Shown in pieces: positions 46,609 through 56,235 of a stretch of DNA of 64,000 bases. The DNA is from Spirochaetae bacterium HGW-Spirochaetae-1 (lineage in GTDB: Bacteria; Spirochaetota; UBA4802; UBA5550). The DNA lies in contig PGXY01000007.1 in the NCBI GenBank assembly GCA_002839375.1, positions 521,881 through 585,880 on the forward strand. The letters are read 5' to 3'. The notes under the pieces were generated by a model. It was not told the DNA's origin, made no database searches, and saw nothing but the letters and a program-made list of their open reading frames with translations. Both the position numbers and the translations under genes were made by a program. How positions within the stretch are numbered: the first letter of the stretch is position 1; each line of letters opens with the position of its first letter.

Positions 46609-47889
46609 TTATTTTTTATTGTCGGCCATGAGTTCCACAAAGCTCTCAACGCGGGTCTGAATCTGCGCCTCGGAAAATGCACGGGGATCATTCATGTCGC
46701 ACTGGAGAATAAGCACCGGGACTCCCAGGTCCCGTTGTATCGCTTCCTTCAGATCGATCATGCCGCTGCTCGAGGGACGGCATGACATATTCTCATGAAG
46801 GATAACCCCGTCAATGCGGTATTCCTGCACGGCTTTCTCAAAATATTCGATACGGTCCTCCAGGTTATAGGCATAGGGGAGATTCATTATGGTGCGGGCC
46901 GTTTCGCGCAGGGACTCTTCAAGACTGAGGCCCATGGTTTTCTTCGGCGCGAAGCTCCAGGTATAGGGTTCATAGGTCACCACGATCCCGTATTTTGCCA
47001 GATCATACATGAAGCGCATTCGGTACCAGAAGGGAATGCCTTCATAAAGAACACGGTATTTCTCTTTCCCTTCCTGCAGTGTGCCCTCGCCCTTCGCCGC
47101 CCGTTTCTTTATGTCTGACAGGAGCTTTTCATAGAATTGAATCCCTTTTTTGACACCGGGAAGAACCACCAGGGGAAAAAATGACGCCGATGTTTCCGCT
47201 GCACTGTACACTGAAGGAATTATCTTCCGGTATTCGTATATCTCGCGCCACAGTGAGCTGAGGCGTTCCGACAGTTTCATGACCTTGCGCAGTTTTTTCT
47301 CATTGGGTTTTTTTCCGAAATTTTTTTGCATGAACTCGCCGAACAGAATAAACTGCTCCACGACGTAATCGACATAGCCTTCCATGGTTTCAGGAGAAGT
47401 GCCGCTTACCACGCTGGGAACATCAAAAACAAAAATGGGAACCTTGAGCCGGTGGGCCTGGAGGTGAAACCACTTCCAGTGCGTGTCGCAGATGGTGTTG
47501 GTACAGGTTATGAAATCGGGTTTGTCAAGTCCTCCCAGGGTCGCCTTTATTCCCGTGTCATAGGCGCCGATACTGGTCTTGCAGTAGGAACAGAGATCCC
47601 GGCTGTACCCCAGGCTTTCCGTGTACTCGATGAGGCGCAGGGACTGTTTGCGCGCTGCGGCAACCGTAGCCATGTTTTCCGGATGGTGAGGGAAGACATC
47701 GTAGGCCCAGAGAAGTTCCACGGGGAAACCGGCGCAGGTCCATGCCGTTTTTTTCCAGGGAAGTTTCGTGGCAAGCATGCCTCTTAAAAAATAATGAATC
47801 ATGACGCCCTTGAGATCGCCGGCATGGGGAAGGGGCTGTACACGGATTGAGTCGTCTATGAGTGATTGGTTCTTTGCCTTTGTATTCAT
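46609..47889 (-). CDS. 2-hydroxyacyl-CoA dehydratase family subunit (HgdB/BcrB-like)
   Basis: 426 residues. It belongs to the family containing 2-hydroxyglutaryl-CoA dehydratase and benzoyl-CoA reductase subunits, which hold a [4Fe-4S] cluster and act by ATP-activated electron transfer. Candidate cluster cysteines are seen in TAWTCAGFPVELLWAYDVFP, DLCSYCKTSIG and NTICDTH. HENMSCRPSSSGM near the end is also family-like. The ATG at 47889 has GGGAG 6 nt upstream. It follows a second, related gene by 19 nt, but no activator ATPase (HgdC/FldI type) or CoA-transferase is in the window, so the substrate is unknown. Confidence 0.85.
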   Translation of the reverse strand: MNTKAKNQSLIDDSIRVQPLPHAGDLKGVMIHYFLRGMLATKLPWKKTAWTCAGFPVELLWAYDVFPHHPENMATVAAARKQSLRLIEYTESLGYSRDLCSYCKTSIGAYDTGIKATLGGLDKPDFITCTNTICDTHWKWFHLQAHRLKVPIFVFDVPSVVSGTSPETMEGYVDYVVEQFILFGEFMQKNFGKKPNEKKLRKVMKLSERLSSLWREIYEYRKIIPSVYSAAETSASFFPLVVLPGVKKGIQFYEKLLSDIKKRAAKGEGTLQEGKEKYRVLYEGIPFWYRMRFMYDLAKYGIVVTYEPYTWSFAPKKTMGLSLEESLRETARTIMNLPYAYNLEDRIEYFEKAVQEYRIDGVILHENMSCRPSSSGMIDLKEAIQRDLGVPVLILQCDMNDPRAFSEAQIQTRVESFVELMADNKK

Positions 47890-47908
47890 CATGTTCTCCC
47901 TGTCGTTC

Positions 47909-48940
47909 TTACAGCATTTCATTAAAGGCCATGAGCCGGTTCACCAGCTGCTGGTCCGGCAGTGCCGTGAATTCACGTTCCAGGTGCAGGACCCGGAAGC
48001 CCGCATCTTTTATGGCCTTGTTTACTTCAACGGCGTCATAGGCATAGGGCTCACAGAACTTCAGGTTCTGCGAGAGGACGCCGTCTACGGCGGTTTCCTT
48101 CAAAGCGCCGAGAAGATAGTCGACACGTTCCTGTATGGTAGGCCTGGTGGCAGGCCGGGGAATGGTGAGATAATAATCAGCCAGCGCTTCCAGGGGATCT
48201 CCCGTTTCGGAAATGAGCGTGGCATAGTACCGCTCACCCAGGGAAAGATCATCGCGCACGACACGAATATCGCACTCGTCGAGAATATCCATGAATTCCA
48301 CGTAGGTAACATCGGAGCCCGTGAGAAGAAAACGTTTTTTCCCCGCGGGAAAGTCGGGACGGGCATCCCATTCCTGTGCACGTGTATCAAGCATTTCCAC
48401 TATATTCGCCGGTCCATTGGCGATACAGTCCGCCACAACTGTAAAATAATCACGGTTGGGAACGTCCTTACGGGAGCGCAGCAATGACAGGGTCTGGAGG
48501 CGCTTCTTGATTTTATTGGACAGAACTATGGCCTCGTGAATCGCACCATCGGAGATATTCACCGAGTACGTATCCTCGAGACTCTTGATAAGCCGTTTCA
48601 GTTCGACAATGAAGAACTTCCGCGCAGCCGCGTCATTTTTTATGGGACTGTTGAACCAGTGGAGGAAGGGTGTTTCCACGTGTTTCTTCCAGATATCATA
48701 GTGGCGATTCGTGGCATCGCAGCCATGGGCGAAGATGATACCGGCCCATTCCTGCGAATGCGCCAATGCCTCGGTGAGCCAGCTTCGTGCCGCCGGGCAG
48801 AAAAATTTCGCCAGGTACTGATCGGCCGGGTCATTTGATGTGCGGACATCGCCCAAAATTTTATAGGGAGTGAATCCCGCGGCGCGGATGATTTCCTCGG
48901 GCATGTCATGGGATGAATCAAAATAGGCAAGTTTTTTCAT
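47909..48940 (-). CDS. 2-hydroxyacyl-CoA dehydratase family subunit (second)
   Basis: About 343 residues with the same overall fold as its neighbour: KKLAYFDSSHDMPEEIIRAAGFTPYKILGD at the N-terminus, FAHGCDATNRHYDIW, GSDVTYVEF, and a closing TAVDGVLSQNLKFCEPYAYDAVEV. The likely cluster cysteines are fewer than in the partner, as is common for the second subunit. Encoded 19 nt before the other subunit, so a heterodimer is expected. ATG 48940 is preferred to GTG 48949. It lies downstream of ahcY but separated by about 180 nt. Confidence 0.82.
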   Translation of the reverse strand: MKKLAYFDSSHDMPEEIIRAAGFTPYKILGDVRTSNDPADQYLAKFFCPAARSWLTEALAHSQEWAGIIFAHGCDATNRHYDIWKKHVETPFLHWFNSPIKNDAAARKFFIVELKRLIKSLEDTYSVNISDGAIHEAIVLSNKIKKRLQTLSLLRSRKDVPNRDYFTVVADCIANGPANIVEMLDTRAQEWDARPDFPAGKKRFLLTGSDVTYVEFMDILDECDIRVVRDDLSLGERYYATLISETGDPLEALADYYLTIPRPATRPTIQERVDYLLGALKETAVDGVLSQNLKFCEPYAYDAVEVNKAIKDAGFRVLHLEREFTALPDQQLVNRLMAFNEML

Positions 48941-49117
48941 GAGTACCACCAGTCATATAATTCAGTTCAGATTGTGTGGCTATAAAAATGCGGGGGATAC
49001 AAAAAGGCAAGAAAAAAATGATTTTCGATCAGCATTCGACAATGTCGTATTTTTGTAGCCATGATAGGGGCGCAGCATGCTGCGTCACTACCATGGCATT
49101 ATTGGCAAAAATAATTT

Positions 49118-50560
49118 CTAATACCGGTAATGGTCCGGCTTATACGGCCCATCCACGGAGACCCCGATATAGGCTGCCTGCTCCGGACGCAGCCTCGTGA
49201 GCCTCACGCCCAATTTGCCCAGGTGCAGCCTGGCCACTTCCTCATCGAGTTCCTTGGGAAGGGTGTAAACGCCGATCTCGTGTTTTTTCGATGCCAGCTC
49301 GATCTGCGCCAGGCACTGATTGGTGAAACTGTTGCTCATGACAAAGCTGGGATGGCCCGTGGCATTGCCCAGGTTTACCAGGCGCCCCTCGGAAAGGACT
49401 ATGATGGAATTCCCCGATTCCAGGGTCCACTTGTCCACCTGGGGCTTTATGTTGTTCTTTTTACATTTCGCATTGTTTTCCAGGTAATGCATGGCAATCT
49501 CGTTATCGAAATGGCCGATGTTGCAGAGGATAGCTCCGTCCTTCATCCTCTCCATGTGAGCCCCGTTGATGACGTCCAGGTTTCCCGTGGCCGTGACGAA
49601 TATGTCGGCCTTTTCAAGGAAATCCTCCAGGGTGGCCACCTCGTAGCCCTCCATGGCGGCCTGAAGCGCACAGATGGGATCGATCTCGGTGACGATAACA
49701 CGTGCGCCGAATCCCCTCATGGACTGGGCGCAGCCCTTGCCTACATCACCGTATCCGCATACCACAACGACTTTTCCTGCCACCATGATATCGGTACCGC
49801 GTTTGATACCGTCGGCCAGGGACTCACGGCAGCCGTAGAGATTGTCGAACTTGGACTTGGTTACGGAGTCATTAACGTTGATGGCCGGAAAAAGAAGTTC
49901 CTTGTCGCGAAACATCTGATAGAGACGGTGTACACCCGTCGTGGTTTCTTCTGACACGCCCTTCACGTTTTTGACTATGGCGGTCCACTTGCCCGGAGCC
50001 CGCTTTACGCTTTCACGAACGCGGTCCATGACAATTTTAAATTCCTTGTTGTCATAGGTCTTTTCCAGGATGGACGGATCTTTCTCGGCCTTCACTCCCT
50101 GGTGTATGAGGAGCGTAGCGTCACCGCCATCGTCAACGAGAAGATCGGGGCCCGAACCGTCGGGCCAGGTCAGGGCCTGTTCCGTGCAGAGCCAGTATTC
50201 CTCAAGCGTTTCCCCTTTCCATGCAAAGACTTTAGCCGTACCGGCGGCGGCAATGGCTGCTGCGGCATGATCCTGCGTGGAAAAGATATTACACGATGCC
50301 CAGCGCAGGTCAGCCCCGAGGGCTTTCAACGTTTCGATAAGAACGGCTGTCTGGATGGTCATGTGCAGGCTGCCCATGACCTTGAGGCCCTTGAGGGGCT
50401 GCTTCGGGCCGTACTTGGCCCGTACCGACATAAGGCCCGGCATTTCCGCCTCGGCCAGTTCTATCTCCTTCCTGCCCCATTCGGCAAGAGCCATATCCGC
50501 AACTTTGTATTCAAGATTCGGGTCCAGCTCGGTAAATCCTTTTGGATTATTTGTGTTCAT
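49118..50560 (-). CDS. ahcY: S-adenosylhomocysteine hydrolase
   Basis: 480 residues; converts S-adenosylhomocysteine to adenosine and homocysteine, relieving inhibition of methyltransferases. Hallmarks: [41 protein letters not shown], the NAD-binding [16 protein letters not shown], and the C-terminal KPDHYRY that caps the partner's NAD site. AGGAGG precedes the ATG. The gene upstream encodes an ArsR-methyltransferase protein that is the probable regulator. The 300-nt leader holds an inverted-repeat element and a half-site TTGATATA (50780-50787) matching the regulator's operator. Confidence 0.98.
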   Translation of the reverse strand: MNTNNPKGFTELDPNLEYKVADMALAEWGRKEIELAEAEMPGLMSVRAKYGPKQPLKGLKVMGSLHMTIQTAVLIETLKALGADLRWASCNIFSTQDHAAAAIAAAGTAKVFAWKGETLEEYWLCTEQALTWPDGSGPDLLVDDGGDATLLIHQGVKAEKDPSILEKTYDNKEFKIVMDRVRESVKRAPGKWTAIVKNVKGVSEETTTGVHRLYQMFRDKELLFPAINVNDSVTKSKFDNLYGCRESLADGIKRGTDIMVAGKVVVVCGYGDVGKGCAQSMRGFGARVIVTEIDPICALQAAMEGYEVATLEDFLEKADIFVTATGNLDVINGAHMERMKDGAILCNIGHFDNEIAMHYLENNAKCKKNNIKPQVDKWTLESGNSIIVLSEGRLVNLGNATGHPSFVMSNSFTNQCLAQIELASKKHEIGVYTLPKELDEEVARLHLGKLGVRLTRLRPEQAAYIGVSVDGPYKPDHYRY

Positions 50561-50685
50561 GTATTTCCTCCTGATTGTTTGGTTGTTTTTTCTATTTTAC
50601 TGCAAAAAAACTTTTTTTTATCATAGATACAATTGTCCATCGGGACCCCGGCGAATATACGTTTCCCTTTCAAACATCCACCGTC

Positions 50686-50767
50686 GCCACCCCCACGGGG
50701 GGTTAATGGACTTTTTAAATTTCCTTTCAGAGATTTCAGATGATTCTCAACCCCCTCCGGGGGTGGC
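50686..50767. repeat. 82-bp element with 19-bp inverted terminal repeats in the ahcY leader
   Basis: Arms at 50686-50704 and 50749-50767 begin GCCACCCCC and match at 16 of 19 positions as an inverted repeat. Each arm is itself a small hairpin (CCCCC/GGGGG). The 44-nt core is AT-rich. The structure is like a REP or small non-autonomous palindromic element. No second copy is seen in this window. Confidence 0.65.
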
Positions 50768-50861
50768 AAAAACAGGTTTTTGATATATCATAAATTCACC
50801 CGCCGGGGGCTCTCTGTGATCTTCCTGCAAATCATATTCATCTTTATAGATAAAAATACTG

Positions 50862-51779
50862 TCACCGCCCCTTCTTTGCCACAAAAATGTTCACTGTCAT
50901 GCCCTGTTTTGCTTTATACTGAGTCACTTCATCCGTAACGAATCCTGCTTCATCGAGCCAGCGTGTCATCTCGTCACGGTTGAAACCGAGCCACCGGTGT
51001 TCATATTTCCTGCGCATCTCCTCATTGTCATGTTTTTCCAGGTCGATGATCACCAGTTTACTTCCCATATTGAGCACCCGGGCAGTCTCGGCTATAACGC
51101 GGCGCGGCGAGGGCAGATAATGGAGCACCATGTTGATAACGGCCAGGTCCGCTTCGCCGTCGCGCATGGGAAGGTGCTCCAGCTCTCCGATACGCAGATC
51201 GGCATCAATGCCCTTTTCCGCAAAACGCTTCCGCGTGATATCCAGCATCATGGGCGATTTATCAATACCCATGACACGGGCGCCCTGTTCGTGAAGGGCC
51301 AGGAGCAAGTCGCCGGTTCCGCAGCCCAGATCGGCTGCCACGTCCCCTTTTTTCACCATGGTGCCCAGGATGGAAACGACATCCATATCGCCCAGTATCT
51401 CACTCTTGATATCATCCCAGTCGGGAGCTATGGCATTGAAAAAGCTGGTCTTTTCAAAAGAGCGCTCCTGGATCATGTTTCTCAGGGCAGCCAGGTCTGC
51501 GGTCAGCTCTTCATCTGTTTTCAGCAAATATCCCAATGCATCGATAAAGGCCCTGCCCTTCCCGTTTTCCGCGGCACGGTAGAAAACCCAGAGCCCGTCA
51601 CGGCGCGAAGTGAGAAGTCCCGAATCGGTGAGGATTTTCAGATGGCGTGATATCCTGCTCTGACCCATACCCATGGCCATGACGATTTCATTGACATTGA
51701 GCTCATGGTGCATGAGAAGATTGAGCATCCTCAGGCGCGTCTCGTCGGAAAGGGATTTAAAATAAGATATCAGGCTCAT
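50862..51779 (-). CDS. ArsR-family regulator fused to a SAM-dependent methyltransferase domain (SahR-like)
   Basis: 305 residues. Residues 1-90 form an ArsR-type winged helix (SLSDETRLRMLNLLMHHELNVNEIVMAMGMGQSRISRHLKILTDSGLL). Residues about 110-300 form a class I methyltransferase domain with VAADLGCGTGDLLLALHEQGA (motif I), GIDKSP and LAVINMVLHYL. Fusions of this kind include SahR, described in Proteobacteria as sensing S-adenosylhomocysteine and controlling ahcY and methionine genes. Here it sits directly upstream of ahcY with a palindromic operator 2 nt before its start, so autoregulation and ahcY control are inferred. The methyltransferase part may serve only as a ligand sensor. Confidence 0.88.
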   Translation of the reverse strand: MSLISYFKSLSDETRLRMLNLLMHHELNVNEIVMAMGMGQSRISRHLKILTDSGLLTSRRDGLWVFYRAAENGKGRAFIDALGYLLKTDEELTADLAALRNMIQERSFEKTSFFNAIAPDWDDIKSEILGDMDVVSILGTMVKKGDVAADLGCGTGDLLLALHEQGARVMGIDKSPMMLDITRKRFAEKGIDADLRIGELEHLPMRDGEADLAVINMVLHYLPSPRRVIAETARVLNMGSKLVIIDLEKHDNEEMRRKYEHRWLGFNRDEMTRWLDEAGFVTDEVTQYKAKQGMTVNIFVAKKGR

Positions 51780-51781
51780 AT

Positions 51782-51819
51782 AATATTACTATATCAAGAT
51801 ATATTGATATAGTAATATT
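51782..51819. promoter_or_regulatory. Palindromic operator of the SahR-like gene
   Basis: 38-bp palindrome with one mismatched pair: AATATTACTATATCAA (51782-51797) and TTGATATAGTAATATT (51804-51819) around GATATA. The ATATCAA/TTGATAT arms are of the type bound by ArsR-family dimers. It abuts the regulator's start codon, where binding would block transcription. Confidence 0.8.
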
Positions 51820-52012
51820 AATGGTCTCTATCGTCAACTTTTTTACCGAAAACATCATAATAAATTAAATATTTACACTCAGACAGCATTATTTTTGTAT
51901 ATTATTACAGGAGCCCGGTCGGGCTTTATTTTTAAAGGATAGCTTTTTTTATTACCAGGGAGCTGTCGGGCAAAATGTCGATAGTCTTTGTATAGGATAA
52001 TATGAATATCGT

Positions 52013-53941
52013 ATGGGTGCAAAAATGATTAAAATATATACGCTTTTCCTGACTTCAGCTCTTGTGGTTTCCACAGCCTGTTCGAGAACGGATATGTGGA
52101 ACAAATTCGATTCCCAGAACACCGATCCCCCATCACCTATATCCGTGATAATTAGTCCCGCCGGCGGAGCATGGCTTTCCAGCCAGGCCGGGATTATCAA
52201 CAACGAGGCTACCTTTCTTTTCGACACATCCATGGATACGGCAAGTCTTACACTCACGGGCACCATGGCATCGACATCGGCTATCGCATGGTCCACAACA
52301 AATGTCGCCGATGACACGCTTACCATAACTCCATCAGCTTCCCGGACCATTGAAAACGGTGCTACCCTGACAATTGACTGCGACTCCCTTGAGGGAGCCA
52401 ATATAATCCGCACTCGCACCTATAATATCACTGGATCAGTCTATTATGTGAACATCAGCGCACCGGGCCCCCTGACGGGCACACGCCTGGAACCCATGAA
52501 CGATATACAGGCTGCCGTTACAGCGGCAAAAGCGACAGCAGCTGCCATATCAGCCTCAACACCGGGTGTTGTGTTGGTGGCGGCAGGAACCTATAATACA
52601 TCCAATACTCTGGTGATAATGGCCGAGGGTATTTCGCTTTATGGGGGATATTCTGCTACAAGCTGGGACCTGAGGAATCCTGCAACCTATGTTACTATTC
52701 TGAAGGACCAGAGGACATCACTGGGAGTGACCACGCCTTTGCTGAATGCTGCCCGTATAATTGAGGTACCGGCAGGGATTACAGGTATGACGATCATTGA
52801 CGGTTTTACACTTAATGTCGCCCCGATTTTCACCGGAGCCTCAATACTGAGCGCCTGCGCCATCTTTATCAACAACGCATCACCGGAAATCAGCAATAAC
52901 ACCATTACATCCTCCGACGTAAGCAGCACCAATAATCCCGGCGTTCCCGTCAACACCGTGGGAATTTGTCATATTAATGGCGGCTCCCCGAGCATACACG
53001 ACAATTCCATTGCACTGGCAACACGGGGAGACACCTATAACACCTGTACGAATTACGGTATCTATTTAGCCACCAATGCCGATTCGCATATTCATGACAA
53101 TTCAATGATATATGGCGGTGCAAGCACAGGCACGGCCGGTATCGTTTATGGAATATTTATCAGCAACAGTTCGCCGATTATTGAAAACAACAGAATAATT
53201 GTCTCAGGCGCCACAAATAACAGCTTTGCGATACATATATTCAATGCCGCTCCGGATATCCACAATAACTACATATATGGCGGTTCTTCAGGGTCAGAGA
53301 CAACTGGGATTAGAGTTGATGGATCATCGGGGATAGTATCATGTTACAATAATATAATCGACGCCGGAGCGGGAGCCAATAACCGATACGGGATCAACAT
53401 TATTGACGGCGATATCAATATATTCAACAACATCATTAACGGTGGTACCGGTGATAAAGCGAGCGGCATTTATATTACGAACAGTTCTGTAAGGACCGTA
53501 CAAATTGAAAACAACAACATTTTCACCAACGATGGCGACGCCTTTAATGCCATTACAAGTTATGGCGTTTACGCAACATCAGCCACTTCGTATCCTACTA
53601 CGCTCAACAATAATAATTTTTTCTACTGCGATATACAATATTATAACTATATTGACGGTGTCGCTGATAAGACGGTAACTCTTTTTGATATATCTACCGT
53701 CCTTCTTATTGATGCAGGAGACACCGTCCCCGCCAAGAATAATATCTCGGAAGATATCTATGCCGATCTTGACCAGGCCAATGAGTACCGCTACATCGGC
53801 GACTATAATGCCGTTGGTGTGGTTTTTGATACAAGCGGTATTGACGGTAACGGTGCCGGTTGGGGCTACACCATAGACCGCGACGGGAATACACGCACTG
53901 AGACCAACGGCTGGTCAATCGGGGCGTATGAGTACGATTGA
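52013..53941 (+). CDS. Lipoprotein with Ig-like and right-handed beta-helix domains
   Basis: 642 residues. The signal ends in a lipobox-like LVVSTAC. An Ig-like beta domain (about 35-145) precedes a long parallel beta-helix (about 150-570) with recurring N-rich turns (SPEISNNTIT, SPSIHDNSI, SPIIENNRI, APDIHNNYI), of the pectate-lyase/NosD/DUF1565 kind. The protein closes with GWSIGAYEYD, common in spirochaete surface beta-helix proteins. Catalytic residues of a polysaccharide lyase are not obvious, so binding to surface glycans or a structural role is as likely. The start may be ATG 52013 or ATG 52025. Confidence 0.85.
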   Translation: MGAKMIKIYTLFLTSALVVSTACSRTDMWNKFDSQNTDPPSPISVIISPAGGAWLSSQAGIINNEATFLFDTSMDTASLTLTGTMASTSAIAWSTTNVADDTLTITPSASRTIENGATLTIDCDSLEGANIIRTRTYNITGSVYYVNISAPGPLTGTRLEPMNDIQAAVTAAKATAAAISASTPGVVLVAAGTYNTSNTLVIMAEGISLYGGYSATSWDLRNPATYVTILKDQRTSLGVTTPLLNAARIIEVPAGITGMTIIDGFTLNVAPIFTGASILSACAIFINNASPEISNNTITSSDVSSTNNPGVPVNTVGICHINGGSPSIHDNSIALATRGDTYNTCTNYGIYLATNADSHIHDNSMIYGGASTGTAGIVYGIFISNSSPIIENNRIIVSGATNNSFAIHIFNAAPDIHNNYIYGGSSGSETTGIRVDGSSGIVSCYNNIIDAGAGANNRYGINIIDGDINIFNNIINGGTGDKASGIYITNSSVRTVQIENNNIFTNDGDAFNAITSYGVYATSATSYPTTLNNNNFFYCDIQYYNYIDGVADKTVTLFDISTVLLIDAGDTVPAKNNISEDIYADLDQANEYRYIGDYNAVGVVFDTSGIDGNGAGWGYTIDRDGNTRTETNGWSIGAYEYD

Positions 53942-54032
53942 TGAAAGTTCCTGAATTAGAGTGATCTTTTCGTATTCTTTAGCACGCTGCGCCGGAATCA
54001 CAACATGATATCATCGGTTAATTTTTCCCACT

Positions 54033-54599
54033 TCACCGGTTCACGTAATCCACCACGGTCCGTTTCCTTCCCACTGTGACCTTTGAAATTCCGCCGTAGT
54101 CTATGTGCAGGGTGAACATTTTCTCAAAAGGCATGTTCAGCAAGTGCGCCAGGAGAACATGGATAACGGCCGTATGGGCCACAACCGCAACGCGTTCAAC
54201 CCGCAGTTCCGTAAGGTCTTTCCAGAAGGCCGCACAACCTTCGGCGAATTCCCGCAGGGCGATGCCTCCCGGTATGGGGTAATTGGTCATGTCCTCAAAC
54301 CAGCCCTTCAGATCGCCGGGGGTTATTTCGGCCCAGGGCTTCATCTCCCAGTCGCCGAAGCTGAATTCACGGAGGCGATCATCTGTGACAAAGTCCCTTA
54401 GCCCCAGGTCCCGGGCCAGAATCTGGCATCGCGTCAGGGGACTGACCCGGGCCGGGTACTCCGCGATATCTCCCGGCAGGCGCTTCTTTACATCGGCCAT
54501 ATCTTCAGGATAGGTGTCGGCCAGTTCCACATCGGAACTGCCGTAGCAGATTGACCGGTCAGGTTTTACCCTGGTATGCCGGATGAGAAGTACTTCCAT
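54033..54599 (-). CDS. Histidine phosphatase, CobC/alpha-ribazole phosphatase-like
   Basis: 188-residue phosphoglycerate-mutase-type phosphatase. The catalytic motif is LIRHTRV at the N-terminus, the second histidine is in VAVVAHTAVIHVLL, and SPLTRCQILA and EFSFGDWEMKPWAEI match alpha-ribazole phosphatase. No cobalamin gene lies nearby, so the substrate is uncertain. It begins 2 nt after the lysA-like gene, so the two are co-transcribed. Confidence 0.85.
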   Translation of the reverse strand: MEVLLIRHTRVKPDRSICYGSSDVELADTYPEDMADVKKRLPGDIAEYPARVSPLTRCQILARDLGLRDFVTDDRLREFSFGDWEMKPWAEITPGDLKGWFEDMTNYPIPGGIALREFAEGCAAFWKDLTELRVERVAVVAHTAVIHVLLAHLLNMPFEKMFTLHIDYGGISKVTVGRKRTVVDYVNR

Positions 54600-54601
54600 T
54601 A

Positions 54602-55858
54602 TTATCTTTTCCCCACGGGAAACTCCAGGGTGGCAAAATAGTCGTCCAGGGTTTCGGCCCGCCGGATAAGCTCCACGGTACCATCGGGACGCAGGAGCAG
54701 TTCAGCCGAGCGGAGCTTCCCGTTGTAGTTGAAGCCCATGGCGTGGCCGTGGGCCCCGGTGTCATGGATCACCACGATATCGCCGATTTCCACCTCGGGA
54801 AGCATGCGGTTGACGGCAAACTTGTCATTATTCTCACACAACGAGCCGGTCACATCATATTCCCGCACCACGGGCTCATTCTCCCTGCCCATGACGGTAA
54901 TGTGATGATAAGCCCCGTAGAGAGCCGGCCTCATGAGGTTTGCCATGGAAGCATCGAGTCCGATATAATTCTTGTAGGTATTCTTTTTATGAAGAACACG
55001 GGATACCAGGTATCCGTACGGTCCCGTGATCATCCTGCCGCTTTCCATATATATGTTCAGGGGATGGAGTCCCTTTTCCCGGATCAGTTCATCATAGGCC
55101 TTCCCTATCTCATCGCCGATAAATTCAATATCTACAGCACTGTCTTCAGGCCGGTAGGGTATGCCAAAACCGCCGCCCAGGTTCACGAATTCGAAGGAAA
55201 TATCAAGCTCCTTTGAAATGTCATGGACAAGATCAAAAAGCATGCGGGCCGTATCGACAAAATACCGGTTGTCCAGTTCGTTGGAGGCGATCATGGTGTG
55301 GAGACCGAAGCGTTGTACTCCCTTATCGCGCAGGATGCGGTATCCCTCAAAGAGCTGTTCCCGGGTGAAGCCGTACTTGGCCTCCTCGGGTGTGCCGATG
55401 ATGGCATTGCCTCCCCGGAGGGGGCCGGGATTATATCTGAAACAGCCGATTTCCGGCAGTCCGGCATGCTTTTCCAGGAAGGAGATATGGGTGATATCGT
55501 CAAGATTGATGATGGCTCCCAGCTCAAGGGCCTTGACAAATTCATCGGCCGGCGTGTCATTGGAGGTAAACATGATCATCTCTCCGGTGATACCGGTACG
55601 CTCTGCCAGGACGAGTTCGGCCATGGAACTGCAGTCGGCGCCGAATCCCTCCTGGTTCAGTATTTTCAGGAGATGGGGATTGGGCGTCGCTTTTACTGCG
55701 AAGTATTCCCTGAATAATGGCGCCCAGGAGAAGGCCTTTATGAGACGCCGGGCATTTTCACGCATGGCTCCTTCATCATATACATGGAAAGGCGTGGGAT
55801 ATTTTTTAATAATATCCTCAATCTGCTCTTTTGTAAATGGTAGTGTCTTCTTTGCCAT
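54602..55858 (-). CDS. lysA: Diaminopimelate decarboxylase-like PLP enzyme
   Basis: 418 residues, fold III decarboxylase. The pyridoxal-phosphate lysine is in EYFAVKATPNPHLL, the phosphate loop is in EFVNLGGGFGIPY, the PLP-contacting segment is YMESGRMITGPYGYLV, and the substrate site is VTGSLCENNDKFAVNR with the active-site cysteine. The late GAHGHAMGFNYNGKLRSAELL is typical of LysA (lysine from meso-diaminopimelate). Relatives acting on other amino acids share these motifs, so lysA is the best but not the only call. No other lysine gene is adjacent. Confidence 0.85.
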   Translation of the reverse strand: MAKKTLPFTKEQIEDIIKKYPTPFHVYDEGAMRENARRLIKAFSWAPLFREYFAVKATPNPHLLKILNQEGFGADCSSMAELVLAERTGITGEMIMFTSNDTPADEFVKALELGAIINLDDITHISFLEKHAGLPEIGCFRYNPGPLRGGNAIIGTPEEAKYGFTREQLFEGYRILRDKGVQRFGLHTMIASNELDNRYFVDTARMLFDLVHDISKELDISFEFVNLGGGFGIPYRPEDSAVDIEFIGDEIGKAYDELIREKGLHPLNIYMESGRMITGPYGYLVSRVLHKKNTYKNYIGLDASMANLMRPALYGAYHHITVMGRENEPVVREYDVTGSLCENNDKFAVNRMLPEVEIGDIVVIHDTGAHGHAMGFNYNGKLRSAELLLRPDGTVELIRRAETLDDYFATLEFPVGKR

Positions 55859-56235
55859 GAAATAGTCCTGAAATGTTTAAAATTTATAAACCGCCGCATG
55901 ACGGCAACAGTGATCATATCAGCCCAAACTTATTATTGAATTGTTACACATTTGAAAGCGAAATGCCGATACACATACTATAATAGTACAGATACAACCG
56001 GTATAATGAAAAGCAATGAAAATCTGCTGATACTGTCAATCAAGAATTTGCCTTTGTAAGGCTTTTTAAAACCTCTAAAGGGATTAAAAAAGTAAGGAAA
56101 TATAATTTCATGGGCAAATCAGATAATAAATTGTATTTTTTATACTCCTAGTGTAGATTTATACAAATTTTAGATGACATTTTGTACTGATAAAATTAAA
56201 AACAGAAAAAATATACATCATCAGGGTAGCCTTAA
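55859..56235. other. Divergent intergenic region between lysA and the chemoreceptor gene
   Basis: 377 nt, AT-rich, no convincing frame. A GCCGATAC string occurs at about 55962-55969 on the plus strand but has no TAAA at the sigma-28 spacing, and TATAAT strings near 55980 and 56002 lack good -35 boxes. No confident regulatory site. Confidence 0.4.

Noticed and set aside
48976..49200. 74-codon plus-strand frame between the dehydratase pair and ahcY
   Set aside because: Runs into the 3' end of ahcY in antisense and has no ribosome site.
50561..50861. SAH riboswitch in the ahcY leader
   Set aside because: Conserved riboswitch sequence elements could not be recognised; the visible structure is explained by the inverted-repeat element.
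55962..56008. GCCGATAC and two TATAAT strings upstream of the chemoreceptor gene
   Set aside because: No matching -35 element at correct spacing for sigma-28 or sigma-70.
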